From contig OY970367.1 in NCBI GenBank assembly GCA_963718635.1, positions 4,898,001 to 4,962,000 on the forward strand: a DNA stretch of 64,000 nucleotides, given 5' to 3'. Both the position numbers and the translations under genes were made by a program. This DNA comes from JAIOQJ01 sp963718635 (GTDB taxonomy: Bacteria; Planctomycetota; Planctomycetia; Gemmatales; Gemmataceae). The notes beneath the pieces are model-generated. The model was not told the origin of the DNA and searched no databases. It saw nothing but the letters and a program-made list of their open reading frames with translations. Every line of letters begins with the position of its first letter. Position 1 is the first letter of the stretch. Below, piece by piece: positions 8,481 to 20,781 of the stretch.

Positions 8481-9608
8481 GTGCCGTGGCCCCTGGAAGC
8501 GGCGAGGACTTCATCTATGGTGCGCCGTAGCGCCGACTCTGGCAGTTGTTGCGTTAAATCAACGGGACTTCGGAGGTCGGATCGTTTTCTAGCCGGTTTG
8601 GAAAAATGCGATCGGGTGACGTTCGTTACCCACGTACATCCCGACCCCGACAGTCTGGGCAGCATGATGGGGCTGGCCCACCTTGTGCATTCCAAACTTG
8701 GCCTTTCGACTCGGCTAACCCGTGATGGGCTCATAAGCCGGGCCGAAAATCGTGCGCTGGTCGAATTACTCAGCGTTGATTTGCTGCCGATTGAAGAGAT
8801 CGTCTGGTCGAAAAAAGACGCGGTGGTGATGGTCGATAGCCAGCCCAATACAGGGCGGCACTCTTTCGACGACGAGTTGCCTCTTTACGCTGTTATCGAC
8901 CATCACGAAACGCCGGGCGATCTGGAAGATGTCGAATTCATCGACGTTCGACCTCGTTACGGCGCCACCTGTACGCTGGTCACTAAATACCTGATCGAGC
9001 AGAATGTTGCCATTCCGGAGCGTCTCGCCACCGCGCTGTTGTACGGCATTGAATCGGAAGTGTCGGGCTACCCGCGCGAAGCCAGCGAAACGGACGACAG
9101 CGCGGTGCAATACCTTTTTCCGCTCGCGGATAAGGATCTTCTTTCACAGATTAAAAACGCCCGCTTACCCCATTCCCATTTCGAATGCCTCTTGCAGGCA
9201 CTACAGAACTCGTTCATTTACGACCGAATCATCATCAGTTGGGTGAACGATCTGCCGCAGCCGGAGCAGGCCGCCGAGGTGGTCGATTTTCTTGTTCGTT
9301 TTGAAAAGGTCGATTGGGCGCTTTGCGGTGGTGTATTTCGCGATAAACTCGTGCTTTCCCTGCGTTCGTCTTTGCACGACGCGCGTTCCGGTGAGCTGCT
9401 TCGTCAGGTTGTCGGCAAGCTCGGCCGTGCCGGCGGCCATGATCGGCGGGCTGGGGGCTGCATTCGCCTGCCAAGCACCTCGCTGAATGCTATTGAAGAC
9501 ATGCAGTCCGAATTGCGGCGCCGGTTCCTCAAAGCGCTTAAGATCGAAGATTGCCGCGGTCAGCGTCTGGTGCCGCTCCGGGAGATGTTGCAAAACTTGC
9601 AGGGCTGA
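8481..9608 (+). CDS. DHH/DHHA1-family phosphoesterase (NrnA-like)
   Basis: A predicted Mn-dependent phosphoesterase of the RecJ/NrnA superfamily, acting on nanoRNA, pAp or cyclic dinucleotides. The DHH motifs are present in order: THVHPDPDSLGSMMG, VMVDSQP, and AVIDHHE containing the signature DHH. The C-terminal DHHA1 substrate loop GRAGGHDRRAGG is present. The start is uncertain. A strong Shine-Dalgarno (AAGGAGAG) precedes TTG 8394, which opens the same frame, but a TAG at 8445-8447 stops it after 17 codons. The remaining starts are GTG 8481 and ATG 8517. Residues before about 30 are probably not conserved. Confidence 0.88.
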   Translation: MPWPLEAARTSSMVRRSADSGSCCVKSTGLRRSDRFLAGLEKCDRVTFVTHVHPDPDSLGSMMGLAHLVHSKLGLSTRLTRDGLISRAENRALVELLSVDLLPIEEIVWSKKDAVVMVDSQPNTGRHSFDDELPLYAVIDHHETPGDLEDVEFIDVRPRYGATCTLVTKYLIEQNVAIPERLATALLYGIESEVSGYPREASETDDSAVQYLFPLADKDLLSQIKNARLPHSHFECLLQALQNSFIYDRIIISWVNDLPQPEQAAEVVDFLVRFEKVDWALCGGVFRDKLVLSLRSSLHDARSGELLRQVVGKLGRAGGHDRRAGGCIRLPSTSLNAIEDMQSELRRRFLKALKIEDCRGQRLVPLREMLQNLQG

Positions 9609-9663
9609 TGACGATACGATCCAAACGCAAGCAATTCGATAGAAGGGAAAGAAGACGGCCTGT

Positions 9664-10547
9664 ATGGCATTTCGCGAGTCTGACACGGGAGATGAGCGGG
9701 CCGAGTCGCCCGATTGGCCGGACGAGCTTGCCGAGCCCGTAGCACGGCTCGGCCCGCCGATGTTTTCCGCATTCCCCGCACTCATGCGGGACGCAAAGCT
9801 CTTTCCGGCATACTCCTCATCGTTGGCGGCGGCGTCGCCAACTATCTTTATTGGATCGTATTCGAAGGTCCGATCGTCGCGGAACATCTTCTCTTTTTCA
9901 TGCTCTTCGGACCGATCATCAGCGGCGTCGGGCTGATATATGCCGGCCTGCGCGATCGGGGGCTCTGGATCCTCGTATATCCCATGGGTTTGCTGCGCTG
10001 GCAGCGCGGCGAAGTCATCACGTTTCCCTGGGATGAAGTTACCGATTTAGTTTTTTATCGCGTTGTTGAGTGCGATAACCCCAAGCGCGAGGTTGGTGCT
10101 GACGGCGAACTCATCAGCGCTTGGCTGCCGATTGCCAAAATGGGATCGCGAACGCTGGGCGCCCACGTGGTGCTGCGCCGAAACGACGGAGTGGAAGCGA
10201 TCCTTCCATCGTCGCTTTTTGATTTCCGTCGCCTTTGTCGGATTGCCCAAGTCAATACGTTTCGGGCCTTATGGCCAAACGTTTGGGCACAATTCCTCGA
10301 CGGCCGGCAGGTCGAGTTTGGTTCGCTCTCGCTAAGCGTGGATGGCATCCATTTCGATAAGGTTTTCCTCGGCTGGCATGATCTCGAGGACGCGCTCGTC
10401 CAAATCGGCAAGTTGATCGTGCGATCTCGCCGACAACATCGTCCTTGGGCTAGCCTGCCGCTGCAGGGCGTATCGAATCCACATGTGTTGGCGGCACTTC
10501 TGATAGCTGGCCCGACCGCTGCGCGGCTTTTGGCCGCCAAGGAGTAG
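9664..10547 (+). CDS. Membrane protein with PH-like domain, unknown function (probable frame break)
   Basis: The main frame (to 10547) shows two hydrophobic segments (GILLIVGGGVANYLYWIVF and FFMLFGPIISGVGLIYAGL) followed by a beta-rich region of the bacterial PH/YcxB kind (GLWILVYPMGLLRWQRGEVI, FPWDEVTDLVFY). The stretch before the first helix is Arg/Ala-rich nonsense in this frame. An acidic, plausible N-terminus (MAFRESDTGDERAESPDWPD) starts at ATG 9664 in another frame. The two join near 9790, giving about 290 aa. I therefore place the start at 9664 with a frame break. It follows the DHH gene closely. Function unknown. Confidence 0.55.
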
Positions 10548-10586
10548 ATAGTGCGCAATACTGTAGGCGCAGTTGAACGCCGCCAC

Positions 10587-10716
10587 GAGCCTGAAGCGCC
10601 AGCGAAGAAAGAAGAATTCTTCGCTAGCGCTTCAGGCTTGTAACACCGTTGAGTGCCCGCCACGAGCCTAAAGCGCTGGCGAAGAGAAAAGGGATTTTTC
10701 GCGCTTCAGGCTTGTG
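10587..10716. repeat. Two hairpins of the 'CCTGAAGCGCCAGCGAAG' family
   Basis: Hairpin 1 (10587-10642) and hairpin 2 (10663-10716) are tandem, slightly diverged copies of the element at 4577. The second arm pair reads GAGCCTAAAGCGCTGGCGAA against TTCGCGCTTCAGGCTTGTGG. Downstream, 10717-11009 holds no convincing gene; a weak minus-strand frame (10740-10899) is noted among the rejections. Confidence 0.8.
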
Positions 10717-11009
10717 GCTGCCATCAAACGTCATCTGAATGATTTTGCCAAGTCGAACTTCGTTGACTTCAGAGTCGATTCCTTTTACGATGCTCTTAAG
10801 AAAACTCTGCAACATTCGTGAACCAATGAACCGATCAAACGCCGAACTTGTTGCCAATTCTGCTGCCATTACGAACGGCTGCAATCCGATTGTTGGCAAC
10901 GAATAGCTCCGAATGCTCTTTCTCCTGTTCGCAGCGAACGTGGCTCTGGAGCGACCTGCTTCAGGGCTTTTTTTGTGTCCCTAACTTGTCACTGCACCGG
11001 CCACTTGCC

Positions 11010-12578
11010 ATGAAAATCGCAATCTACGATACGACGCTCCGCGACGGCAGCCAGGGAGAAGGGGTGCTCTTTTCCCTGCAGGATAAGCTGCTGCTGACTC
11101 GACGCCTCGACGAGCTGGGCGTCGATTACATTGAAGGCGGCTACCCGCTCTCCAATCCAAAGGACTTTGAATATTTTCAGGCCGTTCGCTCGCTCAAACT
11201 CAAACATGCCAAGGTCGCCGCTTTTGGCATGACTCGGCGTAAAAACGCTGACCCGGCTACCGACATGTGTCTGAAGGCCTTGCTCGATTCCGAAGCGCCC
11301 GTCGTCACTATTGTCGGCAAGACATGGGACATGCATGTCCGGGATATTTTGAACACGTCGCTTGATGAGAATCTGCGAATGATCGCAGACTCCGTTGCCT
11401 TTTGCAGGGCGGCGGGCAGGGAAGTCTTTTACGATGCCGAGCACTTCTTCGATGGCTTCAATGCGAATGCGGACTACGCGCTGCAAACCTTGAAGGCCGC
11501 CGAGGGCGCGGCGCAAACGTCGTAATTCTCTGCGATACCAACGGCGGCACCATGCCGGAGCGGGTTGCCGAGCGCGTTACGGCGGTGCGTAAAGCCTTGC
11601 GCTGCGAAATCGGCATCCATACGCATAACGATTGCGAGCTTGCCGTCGCGAACTCCTTGGCGGCGGTTTCGCATGGCGCTACGCAGGTGCAAGGGACGAT
11701 GAACGGCATCGGCGAGCGCTGCGGCAATGTCGATCTCTGCAGCATCATTGCGAACCTGGCGCTGAAGTATGGGCATCAGGTCCTTCAACCGGGCAGTTTA
11801 CAACGGCTTACTGAGGCTTCGCGCTACGTCTACGAAATCGCCAACATGAACTATCGGCCCGGCCAACCTTTTGTCGGCTTCAGCGCTTTCGCGCACAAAG
11901 GCGGGATGCATACTCATGCCGTCGCCAAGAATCCGATCAGTTATGAACACATCGATCCCGAACTGGTGGGCAACGAACGGCGGATCCTCGTAAGCGAACT
12001 TTCCGGGCAATCGACGATCCTCGCGAAGACAACGAAGTACGACATCAACCACGATAAAGCGCTGATGTCCAAGATTCTGACGCAGGTGCAGGACCTCGAG
12101 AATGAGGGCTACGAATTCGAGGCCGCCGAAGCGTCCTTTGACATTCTGGTGAAGAAGGCGATCGGCCAATACCAGCCCTGGTTTGAAAGGCAACACTACC
12201 GGGTCAATATCGAGCGCAATCTCGAAGGCAGACTGATCACGGAGGCGACTGTAAAACTGCGCGAACGACCAGATGCAACACATGGTGAGCGAGGGGGATG
12301 GGCCGGTGAACGCGCTCGATAGCGCTTTGCGAAAGGCGTTGCTGCCGATCTATCCACGCTTAAGCGAGATTCACCTGGCCGACTATAAGGTGCGCGTGGT
12401 CAACGCTCGTGCAGGGACGGCAGCGCGAGTCCGCGTGGTTATCGAGTCGCGCGACGGCGCCGATGTTTGGGGCACGGTCGGCGTGAGCGAAAACATCATC
12501 GAAGCCTCCTGGATGGCCCTCGTGGACTCCATCGAATACAAACTGTTCAAAGATCAGGAAGAGAAGGGGGGCGAATGA
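11010..12578 (+). CDS. cimA: (R)-citramalate synthase (two frame breaks)
   Basis: CimA condenses acetyl-CoA with pyruvate, the first step of the threonine-independent isoleucine route. The N-terminus MKIAIYDTTLRDGSQGEG and LDELGVDYIEGGYPLSNPKD are diagnostic of CimA rather than LeuA. Later landmarks are ILCDTNGGTMPE, IGIHTHNDCELAVANSLAAV, NGIGERCGNVDL and FAHKGGMHTHAV. The C-terminal LeuA-dimer/allosteric region (LPRLSEIHLADYKVRVVN type) is present. The reading frame breaks near 11512 (loss of one G in GCGGGC restores AEGAGANVVILCD) and near 12262 (restoring DQMQHMVSEGDGPVNAL). The full protein would be about 522 aa, normal for the family. The stop overlaps the next ATG (ATGA). Confidence 0.92.
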
Positions 12579-13366
12579 TGGCAAAAGCACAGCGATCCGC
12601 GGAACGACGGACAAAGCCCGAAAATCCTTTTCGACTGGGAATTCGGTGTGGAATCGACGGGAAGATGATTCCTCTCGTTGAGGATGACCTATTGCACCCG
12701 CGCGACGGGGATACCGTCATGGAGGTCGATGAACACGATTCGGACCGAGCGTACCTCAAGTACGTATTCAAAGAGCGAACCGCAACTCGTCCCGACGTTC
12801 GAGTGTTTTCGGATCACGGCATCGATTTTCAATGCGGCGGCGTTCAACCGCTTTCCCCGGATATTGCTGTCGTTGTAGGCGATCCGATCGAACTGCCCAA
12901 ACGAGGGGGAGTTTTTCCCGTCGTTGATCGTAAGGCTCGCATTCTCTTCATCATTGAATTGGTGTCGCAAGGGACCCGGCGCATCGATTTAGTCTGCAAA
13001 CCACCTCTCTATTATCAGGGCGGTGTGCCGCTATTAATCTTAAGCGATGCACCCTATAGTGGAATCAAAAAGCCTCATGGACTGCTCGCCTACCGAGCGG
13101 GACGCACCGGGTATGAATCGGTTCCGCTCGACTCGAACGGCCGCATCTGGCTCGATGTCGTCAACGTCTGGTTAGGTTTAGAAAATGGAAGGCTCGCCTG
13201 TTTTGACGCCGATGGCAAGCGAATCGGAGACTACACGACTGTGGTAGCGGAAGCACGCGAGGGTGTATCACGCACTGCTGCCGCCGAGGCTCGCGCTGCT
13301 GCCGCGGAAGCCCGTATCCGCGAACTGGAAGCTCAAATTGCGAAACCCAAGCTTCGTAGAAAGTAA
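12575..13366 (+). CDS. Uma2-family protein 1 (PD-(D/E)XK nuclease fold, DUF820)
   Basis: First of three tandem paralogues. The Uma2 core is visible: SPDIAVVVG (first acidic residue), FIIELVSQGTRRIDLVCK (E...D...K signature) and PLYYQGGVPLLILSDAPY. The family has a restriction-endonuclease-like fold and is very expanded in planctomycetes and cyanobacteria; its biological role is unproven. The C-terminus is an alanine/glutamate coiled coil (AAAEARAAAAEARIRELEAQ). It is translationally coupled to cimA through a 4-nt ATGA overlap, although a metabolic link is not implied. Length is 263 aa. Confidence 0.85.
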   Translation: MMAKAQRSAERRTKPENPFRLGIRCGIDGKMIPLVEDDLLHPRDGDTVMEVDEHDSDRAYLKYVFKERTATRPDVRVFSDHGIDFQCGGVQPLSPDIAVVVGDPIELPKRGGVFPVVDRKARILFIIELVSQGTRRIDLVCKPPLYYQGGVPLLILSDAPYSGIKKPHGLLAYRAGRTGYESVPLDSNGRIWLDVVNVWLGLENGRLACFDADGKRIGDYTTVVAEAREGVSRTAAAEARAAAAEARIRELEAQIAKPKLRRK

Positions 13367-13460
13367 CGAATGCCTGAGTACTTTGGGTTTGGCAGGGGAC
13401 ATGAAGCTCGACACCAATTCGATACGCTAAATCGACACTGTAGAGAAGCGAGGACGTGTG

Positions 13461-14397
13461 ATGGCAAAGGCACAGCGATCTGCGGAACGCCGAACAAAGC
13501 CGCATGATCCGTATCGTTATGGCTGGCGCTTTCGGCATCCACGGCGAGACGATCCCGCTAAGCGAGGACGATATATTGCACCCTCACGAAGGGGATTTCA
13601 TCGTGCATAATGACTGCCACTTATCGGACGTTTTGTATTTACTGTCCATATTCCGTTCCCAAGCTAAGAGCCAGCCAGATATTCACGTGCTCGGCGATCA
13701 CCGCATTGACTTTCAATATGGCGGCGTAGAGCCGATGGGGCCGGACGTCACGGTGCTAAAGGGCCGAGCCAAAGAATGGGACGGGATGCGCGCGACGTTC
13801 CCTGTGGCCGATATGGAATCGCAAATTCTATTCGTGATTGAGCTAACGTCGCCGTCCACGCGCAACAAAGATCTCAACGAAAAATTCGACCTCTACTATC
13901 GGGCAGGCATACCGGTATATATCATCAGCGACGCACCTTATGGAGGCGGCAAAAAGCCCGGGGGGATCAGTCCTTATAAGGCAGGTCCGAACGGTTACGA
14001 ACTTCTTCCTGTCAATGACAAAGGCCGCTTTTGGCTCGACGTGTTCAATGTTTGGATCGGCATCGAGAACAATCGGATCGCCTGCTTCGACGCCGATGGC
14101 AACCACGTCGGCAATTACGAGACAATTGTTGCCGAGGTAAAAGCAGAAAAAGCCCGTGCCGATGCAGAAGAAGTTCGAGCCAATGCAGAAGAAGCTCGAG
14201 CCAATGCAGAGAAGGCTCGTGCCGATGCAGCGATAGCTCGAGTCGCTGACGAAAAGACTCGTGCCGACGCAGCCATAAGCCTCGCCCGTGAAGAAAAGGT
14301 TCGCGTCCAGGAGATGGCGGCGATGCTTAAGGCGGCTCAGGAGCGCATTCTGGAAATCGAGTCACAGCAAAATAAACCGAAACGGAGAAAAAAATAG
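13461..14397 (+). CDS. Uma2-family protein 2 (one frame break, repetitive coiled-coil tail)
   Basis: The N-terminus MAKAQRSAERRTKPHDPYRY is nearly identical to that of the preceding paralogue. It starts at ATG 13461, 7 nt after GAGG, but lies in a different frame from the rest. The frame changes near 13530, where GIHGETIPLSEDDILHPHEG resumes. The Uma2 signature is complete: MGPDVTVLKG, VIELTSPSTRNKDLNEKFDL, YYRAGIPVYIISDAPYGG. Residues about 215-255 form a heptad coil built from 7-residue units (AEEARAN, AEKARAD and variants), encoded by 21-bp imperfect tandem repeats at 14150-14275. Translated length is about 311 aa. Confidence 0.82.
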
Positions 14398-14497
14398 CGA
14401 GTTTTTCACCGATCGATGTTACGCCTTCATCGCTTGCAAAAAATAATTTTGTTAAGCACCAGTTGATTTAGATACGCGGAAGAGAAGGGAGGGACAC

Positions 14498-15280
14498 ATG
14501 GCACGCGCACAGAAATCCGCCGAGCGCCGGACCAAATCGCAAAATCCGTTCGAATTTGGATTTCGCTTCGAAACCAGCGGCGCGATGATTCCGCTTACGG
14601 AAGATGACTTGCTGCATCCGCGCGAGGGCGATAAGGTCATGGAAAAAGACGAACACGATGCGGACCGCGCTTATTTGAAGTATGTGTTCAAAAGTCGCAC
14701 GGCGAAGAAACCCGAAGTGCGCGTGTTTTCCGATCATGGCATTGATTTTCAGCGGGGCGACGTGCAGCCGCTTTCTCCGGACATTGCCGTGCTGGTTGGC
14801 GAACCGCTTGAATGGGTTGACCAAGGGGCGGTCTTCCCTGTTGCCGATATGAACTCCCATATCCGCTGTATCATTGAATTGACGTCCAAATCGACGCGGC
14901 GCACCGCCATGGTGCGCAAGGCGCCTCTCTACTATCGTGGCGGCGTGCCTCTCTATATCATCGCCGACATGCCTTACTCGGAGATAAAAAGGCCGCGCGG
15001 GCTGCTACCGTTCAAAGCCGGCGCCAAGGAATACGAACTCCTGCCGCTCGATTCGCACGGGCGTTTCTGGCTGGAAGTCATCGGTGTCTGGTTAGCAATC
15101 GAAAACGGTCGAATCGTGTGCTTTGATGCCGACGGCAAGCGAATCGGCGACTATACAACTGTTGATGAACAACGACGAATCGCGACTGAACTTGCTGAGA
15201 CGGAAAAAACCTTGCGTCTCGCTGGCGAAGCACGCATTCGTGAATTAGAAGCTCAATTGAAGAAAAGTAAAAAACGATAA
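14498..15280 (+). CDS. Uma2-family protein 3 (conserved Asp replaced)
   Basis: Third tandem paralogue, 260 aa and intact, starting at ATG 14498 behind GGGAGGG. It begins MARAQKSAERRTKSQNPFEF like the others and has SPDIAVLVG and IIELTSKSTRRTAMVRKAPL followed by YYRGGVPLYIIADMPY. The first two copies read TRRID..CK and TRNKD..EK, but this one reads TRRTAMVRK, so the usual Asp of the signature is lost. A short C-terminal coil ends in lysines. It lies 18 bp before valS on the same strand. Whether it keeps catalytic activity is doubtful. Confidence 0.85.
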   Translation: MARAQKSAERRTKSQNPFEFGFRFETSGAMIPLTEDDLLHPREGDKVMEKDEHDADRAYLKYVFKSRTAKKPEVRVFSDHGIDFQRGDVQPLSPDIAVLVGEPLEWVDQGAVFPVADMNSHIRCIIELTSKSTRRTAMVRKAPLYYRGGVPLYIIADMPYSEIKRPRGLLPFKAGAKEYELLPLDSHGRFWLEVIGVWLAIENGRIVCFDADGKRIGDYTTVDEQRRIATELAETEKTLRLAGEARIRELEAQLKKSKKR

Positions 15281-15298
15281 TGAGCCTCAAGACTAATC

Positions 15299-18461
<3,163 letters not shown>

Positions 18462-18472
18462 TAAAGCGCCAG

Positions 18473-18697
18473 TCACCGGCTAATCTCGGCATGCTCGCCC
18501 ATTTTAATATCGTTGATATGCAGCAGCGAACAGAAGCCGACGCTGTCGTTCTCGGGGTAATAGACGATCAAACGCGATCCCGCAAGAAATGCGTTTTCCG
18601 GATGCTTGACGACGTAGGTGTCCCCGTGCGACATGAAAATTCTGAACGGAATAAACGGCTTCGCCTGCAACAGTGATCGCATGAATTCGGAATTCAT
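18473..18697 (-). CDS. Small hypothetical protein, 'RSLLQAKPF' family
   Basis: A 74-residue protein starting MNSEFMRSLLQAKPFIPFRI at ATG 18697, with the pattern of a small family common in planctomycetes: a helix with RSLLQA.PF.PF, a beta hairpin (THGDTYVVKHPENAF here as SHGDTYVVKHPENAF), then a hydrophobic strand SRLIVYYP and 'LLHINDI'. Function unknown. It is convergent with valS. Upstream starts in the same frame give a poor extension. Confidence 0.65.
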   Translation of the reverse strand: MNSEFMRSLLQAKPFIPFRIFMSHGDTYVVKHPENAFLAGSRLIVYYPENDSVGFCSLLHINDIKMGEHAEISR

Positions 18698-18794
18698 CGT
18701 GAATCTCGCGCTATGGTGAATGCCTGATCGCTTCCTTTCATTATACAACAGCACTTGGCCATCATCGAGCTACCCAACCCGGAGTGTTGTTGCA

Positions 18795-19775
18795 ATGATT
18801 CTGACGAAAGAGACCATCGGCATCGGCTTCATCGGCGCCGGAGATATCTCCATTCTGCACGCGAAAGCTGTGCAGCGCTGCCACGGCGCTAAACTCGTCG
18901 GCCTGTGGAATCGCTCGCAAGAACGGGCCACGCAGCGGGCGTCCGAGTTCGGCTGTAAGAACTATGCGACACCGGAGGCGCTGGTCGCCGATCCCGCCAT
19001 TGACGCCGTCTTCGTACTCACCAATCTCGAATCACATTTGGAGTACACCAAACTCGCCTTGCAGGCGGGCAAGGCCGTGCTGGTCGAAAAGCCGGTCGGT
19101 GTCTCGGTGGCAGAAATTGAAGAGATGAACAAGCTGGCGATCGCCAAGAATCTAGCCGTCATGCCGGGCCATAATTACATCTACGAAAGCAGCATGATGC
19201 GCACGCGCGAACTGGTCGAAGCCGGCGATCTCGGCAAGATCACTTCAGCCTATGTGATGTACAACATCCACCATCCCGAAGATGTGGCCGCGCGCTATCC
19301 CGGCGTGGTGCGGCAAATTCTAACCCACCATTCCTACATCCTGCTCTACCTCATCGGCAAGCCGAAAAAACTCTGCGCGATGAAGGCGACGCTGCACTAT
19401 CAAAAGATTGAGCAGGAAGATATTGCGATGGTGCAAATGGAAATGGAGAACGGCGCTCTTGCCCATTTCTGCGCCAGCTTTGCCGCCGACGACCACGCCG
19501 CGGACCCGTGGACAGTGATGGTCAAAGTCATCGGCACGGCAGGCTCGACACGCTACAGCTATCGCGATCACGTAGAGATCAAGCCCGGCATGGTTCACTC
19601 TCAGACTTACACGGCCTACCAAGGCTCGGTGATGAACGAAGTGAAGTTCTTCATCGAAGAATGCCTCCGCAAAGGCACACCACCGCTTTCAACTCTCGGT
19701 GACGCCATCACCGCACAGAAGATGATTGAAGCCTGCGAAAAGTCGATCGCTGAAGGACGCGTAGTTACACTATGA
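18795..19775 (+). CDS. Gfo/Idh/MocA-family oxidoreductase
   Basis: A predicted NAD(P)-dependent sugar or inositol dehydrogenase. The Rossmann motif GIGFIGAGDIS is at the N-terminus and the family's catalytic EKP sits at residues 98-100 (VLVEKPVGVS). The C-terminal alpha/beta domain includes LTHHSYILLYLIG with histidines that usually contribute to the substrate site. The start at ATG 18795 follows GGAGTG. It converges on a NanA-like aldolase, and the next genes are a ThuA/PVC-dehydrogenase fusion, so the neighbourhood suggests catabolism of sugar derivatives. The substrate is unknown. Confidence 0.9.
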   Translation: MILTKETIGIGFIGAGDISILHAKAVQRCHGAKLVGLWNRSQERATQRASEFGCKNYATPEALVADPAIDAVFVLTNLESHLEYTKLALQAGKAVLVEKPVGVSVAEIEEMNKLAIAKNLAVMPGHNYIYESSMMRTRELVEAGDLGKITSAYVMYNIHHPEDVAARYPGVVRQILTHHSYILLYLIGKPKKLCAMKATLHYQKIEQEDIAMVQMEMENGALAHFCASFAADDHAADPWTVMVKVIGTAGSTRYSYRDHVEIKPGMVHSQTYTAYQGSVMNEVKFFIEECLRKGTPPLSTLGDAITAQKMIEACEKSIAEGRVVTL

Positions 19776-19797
19776 GGCGATCCAGGCGCGGCGACTG

Positions 19798-20742
19798 CTA
19801 ACGCTGCGTGGTATCCCCTGGTAAGGGAACTCGCAGCGGCTTGGTAAAGATATCGAGACTCTTTAGCCGTGCGTAGAGTTCGCACGCTTCGTCTTTATCA
19901 ATCGGGTAGAGAGGCGGTCGCACGGGCCCGCAGTCTATCCCAAGCATGCCCATGACCGCTTTGCCGGCCGGCATCAGGCCGAAATGATAGAGGATGCGCA
20001 CCAATTCGACGCTCTTACGCTGCTCATGCCGCGCCGTGACGAGATCGCCTTTGTTGAAAGCATCGATGATACGCAGATAAAGAGGCGCGGCGAAGTTGTA
20101 GGTGCTCCCCACGGCTCCGTGCACGCCCAACGCCAGCCCGGCCAACAAGAGTTCATCGTGGCCAAATAAGACGTTGCAGTCCCCGCCGTTTACCGCCAGG
20201 CACTCTTGCAACTCCATCAAATCGTGATGCGAAAACTTGACGCCATGAAAGGTCGGAATCTTGACACGGCTCAATCGCATCAGTTCTGGAACCGGAAAGT
20301 TCACCGCAGTCATTGCCGGGACATGGTAATAATAGAAGGGTAAATGCGGTGCTGCGGCAGCGACCGAGCCAAGGAACTTCACCAAATCTTCGATCGTACG
20401 TGGCTTGTAATAGGAAGGCGCCAGCGAGGCGATCGCATCCGCGCCGATCCCCTCGGCCTGGATCGCTAAAGTGAGAGAATCGAAAAGACTATTGTGCCCA
20501 ACGTGCACAACTACAGGAATGCGGCGTTTGACCGCCTTGACCCAGGCCTCGGCAATACTGAGACGTTCATCGACCGAGAGCGAATGACCTTCGCCGGTCG
20601 AGCCGCAAACGAAAACGCCCCGCACCCCAGCCCCGATAAGCAACTTGGCCATCGACGCAATGACATCGAGATGTAAGCTGCCATCAACGCGAAACGGCGT
20701 ATAAGGAGCGGCGATCAGACCCGTTAAATGCAATTCAGCCAT
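19798..20742 (-). CDS. Dihydrodipicolinate synthase/N-acetylneuraminate lyase family aldolase
   Basis: A class I aldolase of the DapA/NanA superfamily. GVFVCGSTGEGHSLSVDERL gives the pyruvate-binding loop. YYYHVPAMTAVNFP resembles NanA (YYH.P..TG) more than DapA. GVKFSHHDLMEL carries the Schiff-base lysine (Lys169). The start MAELHLTGLIAAPYTPF at ATG 20742 fits the family's usual length (about 310 aa). The protein probably cleaves N-acetylneuraminate or a related keto-sugar acid. It is the last gene on this strand after the large ThuA protein, with a 39-bp gap. Confidence 0.88.
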   Translation of the reverse strand: MAELHLTGLIAAPYTPFRVDGSLHLDVIASMAKLLIGAGVRGVFVCGSTGEGHSLSVDERLSIAEAWVKAVKRRIPVVVHVGHNSLFDSLTLAIQAEGIGADAIASLAPSYYKPRTIEDLVKFLGSVAAAAPHLPFYYYHVPAMTAVNFPVPELMRLSRVKIPTFHGVKFSHHDLMELQECLAVNGGDCNVLFGHDELLLAGLALGVHGAVGSTYNFAAPLYLRIIDAFNKGDLVTARHEQRKSVELVRILYHFGLMPAGKAVMGMLGIDCGPVRPPLYPIDKDEACELYARLKSLDIFTKPLRVPLPGDTTQR

Positions 20743-20781
20743 AACGCTTATTGTAGGCGATTCTGGCTGGTTTCGGCGCAC

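Noticed and set aside
10740..10899. A minus-strand frame (MAAELATSSAFDRFIGSRML...) between the hairpins and cimA
   Set aside because: It reads like protein for about 55 codons but has no usable start context, runs into the hairpin repeats at its end and matches no family I know.
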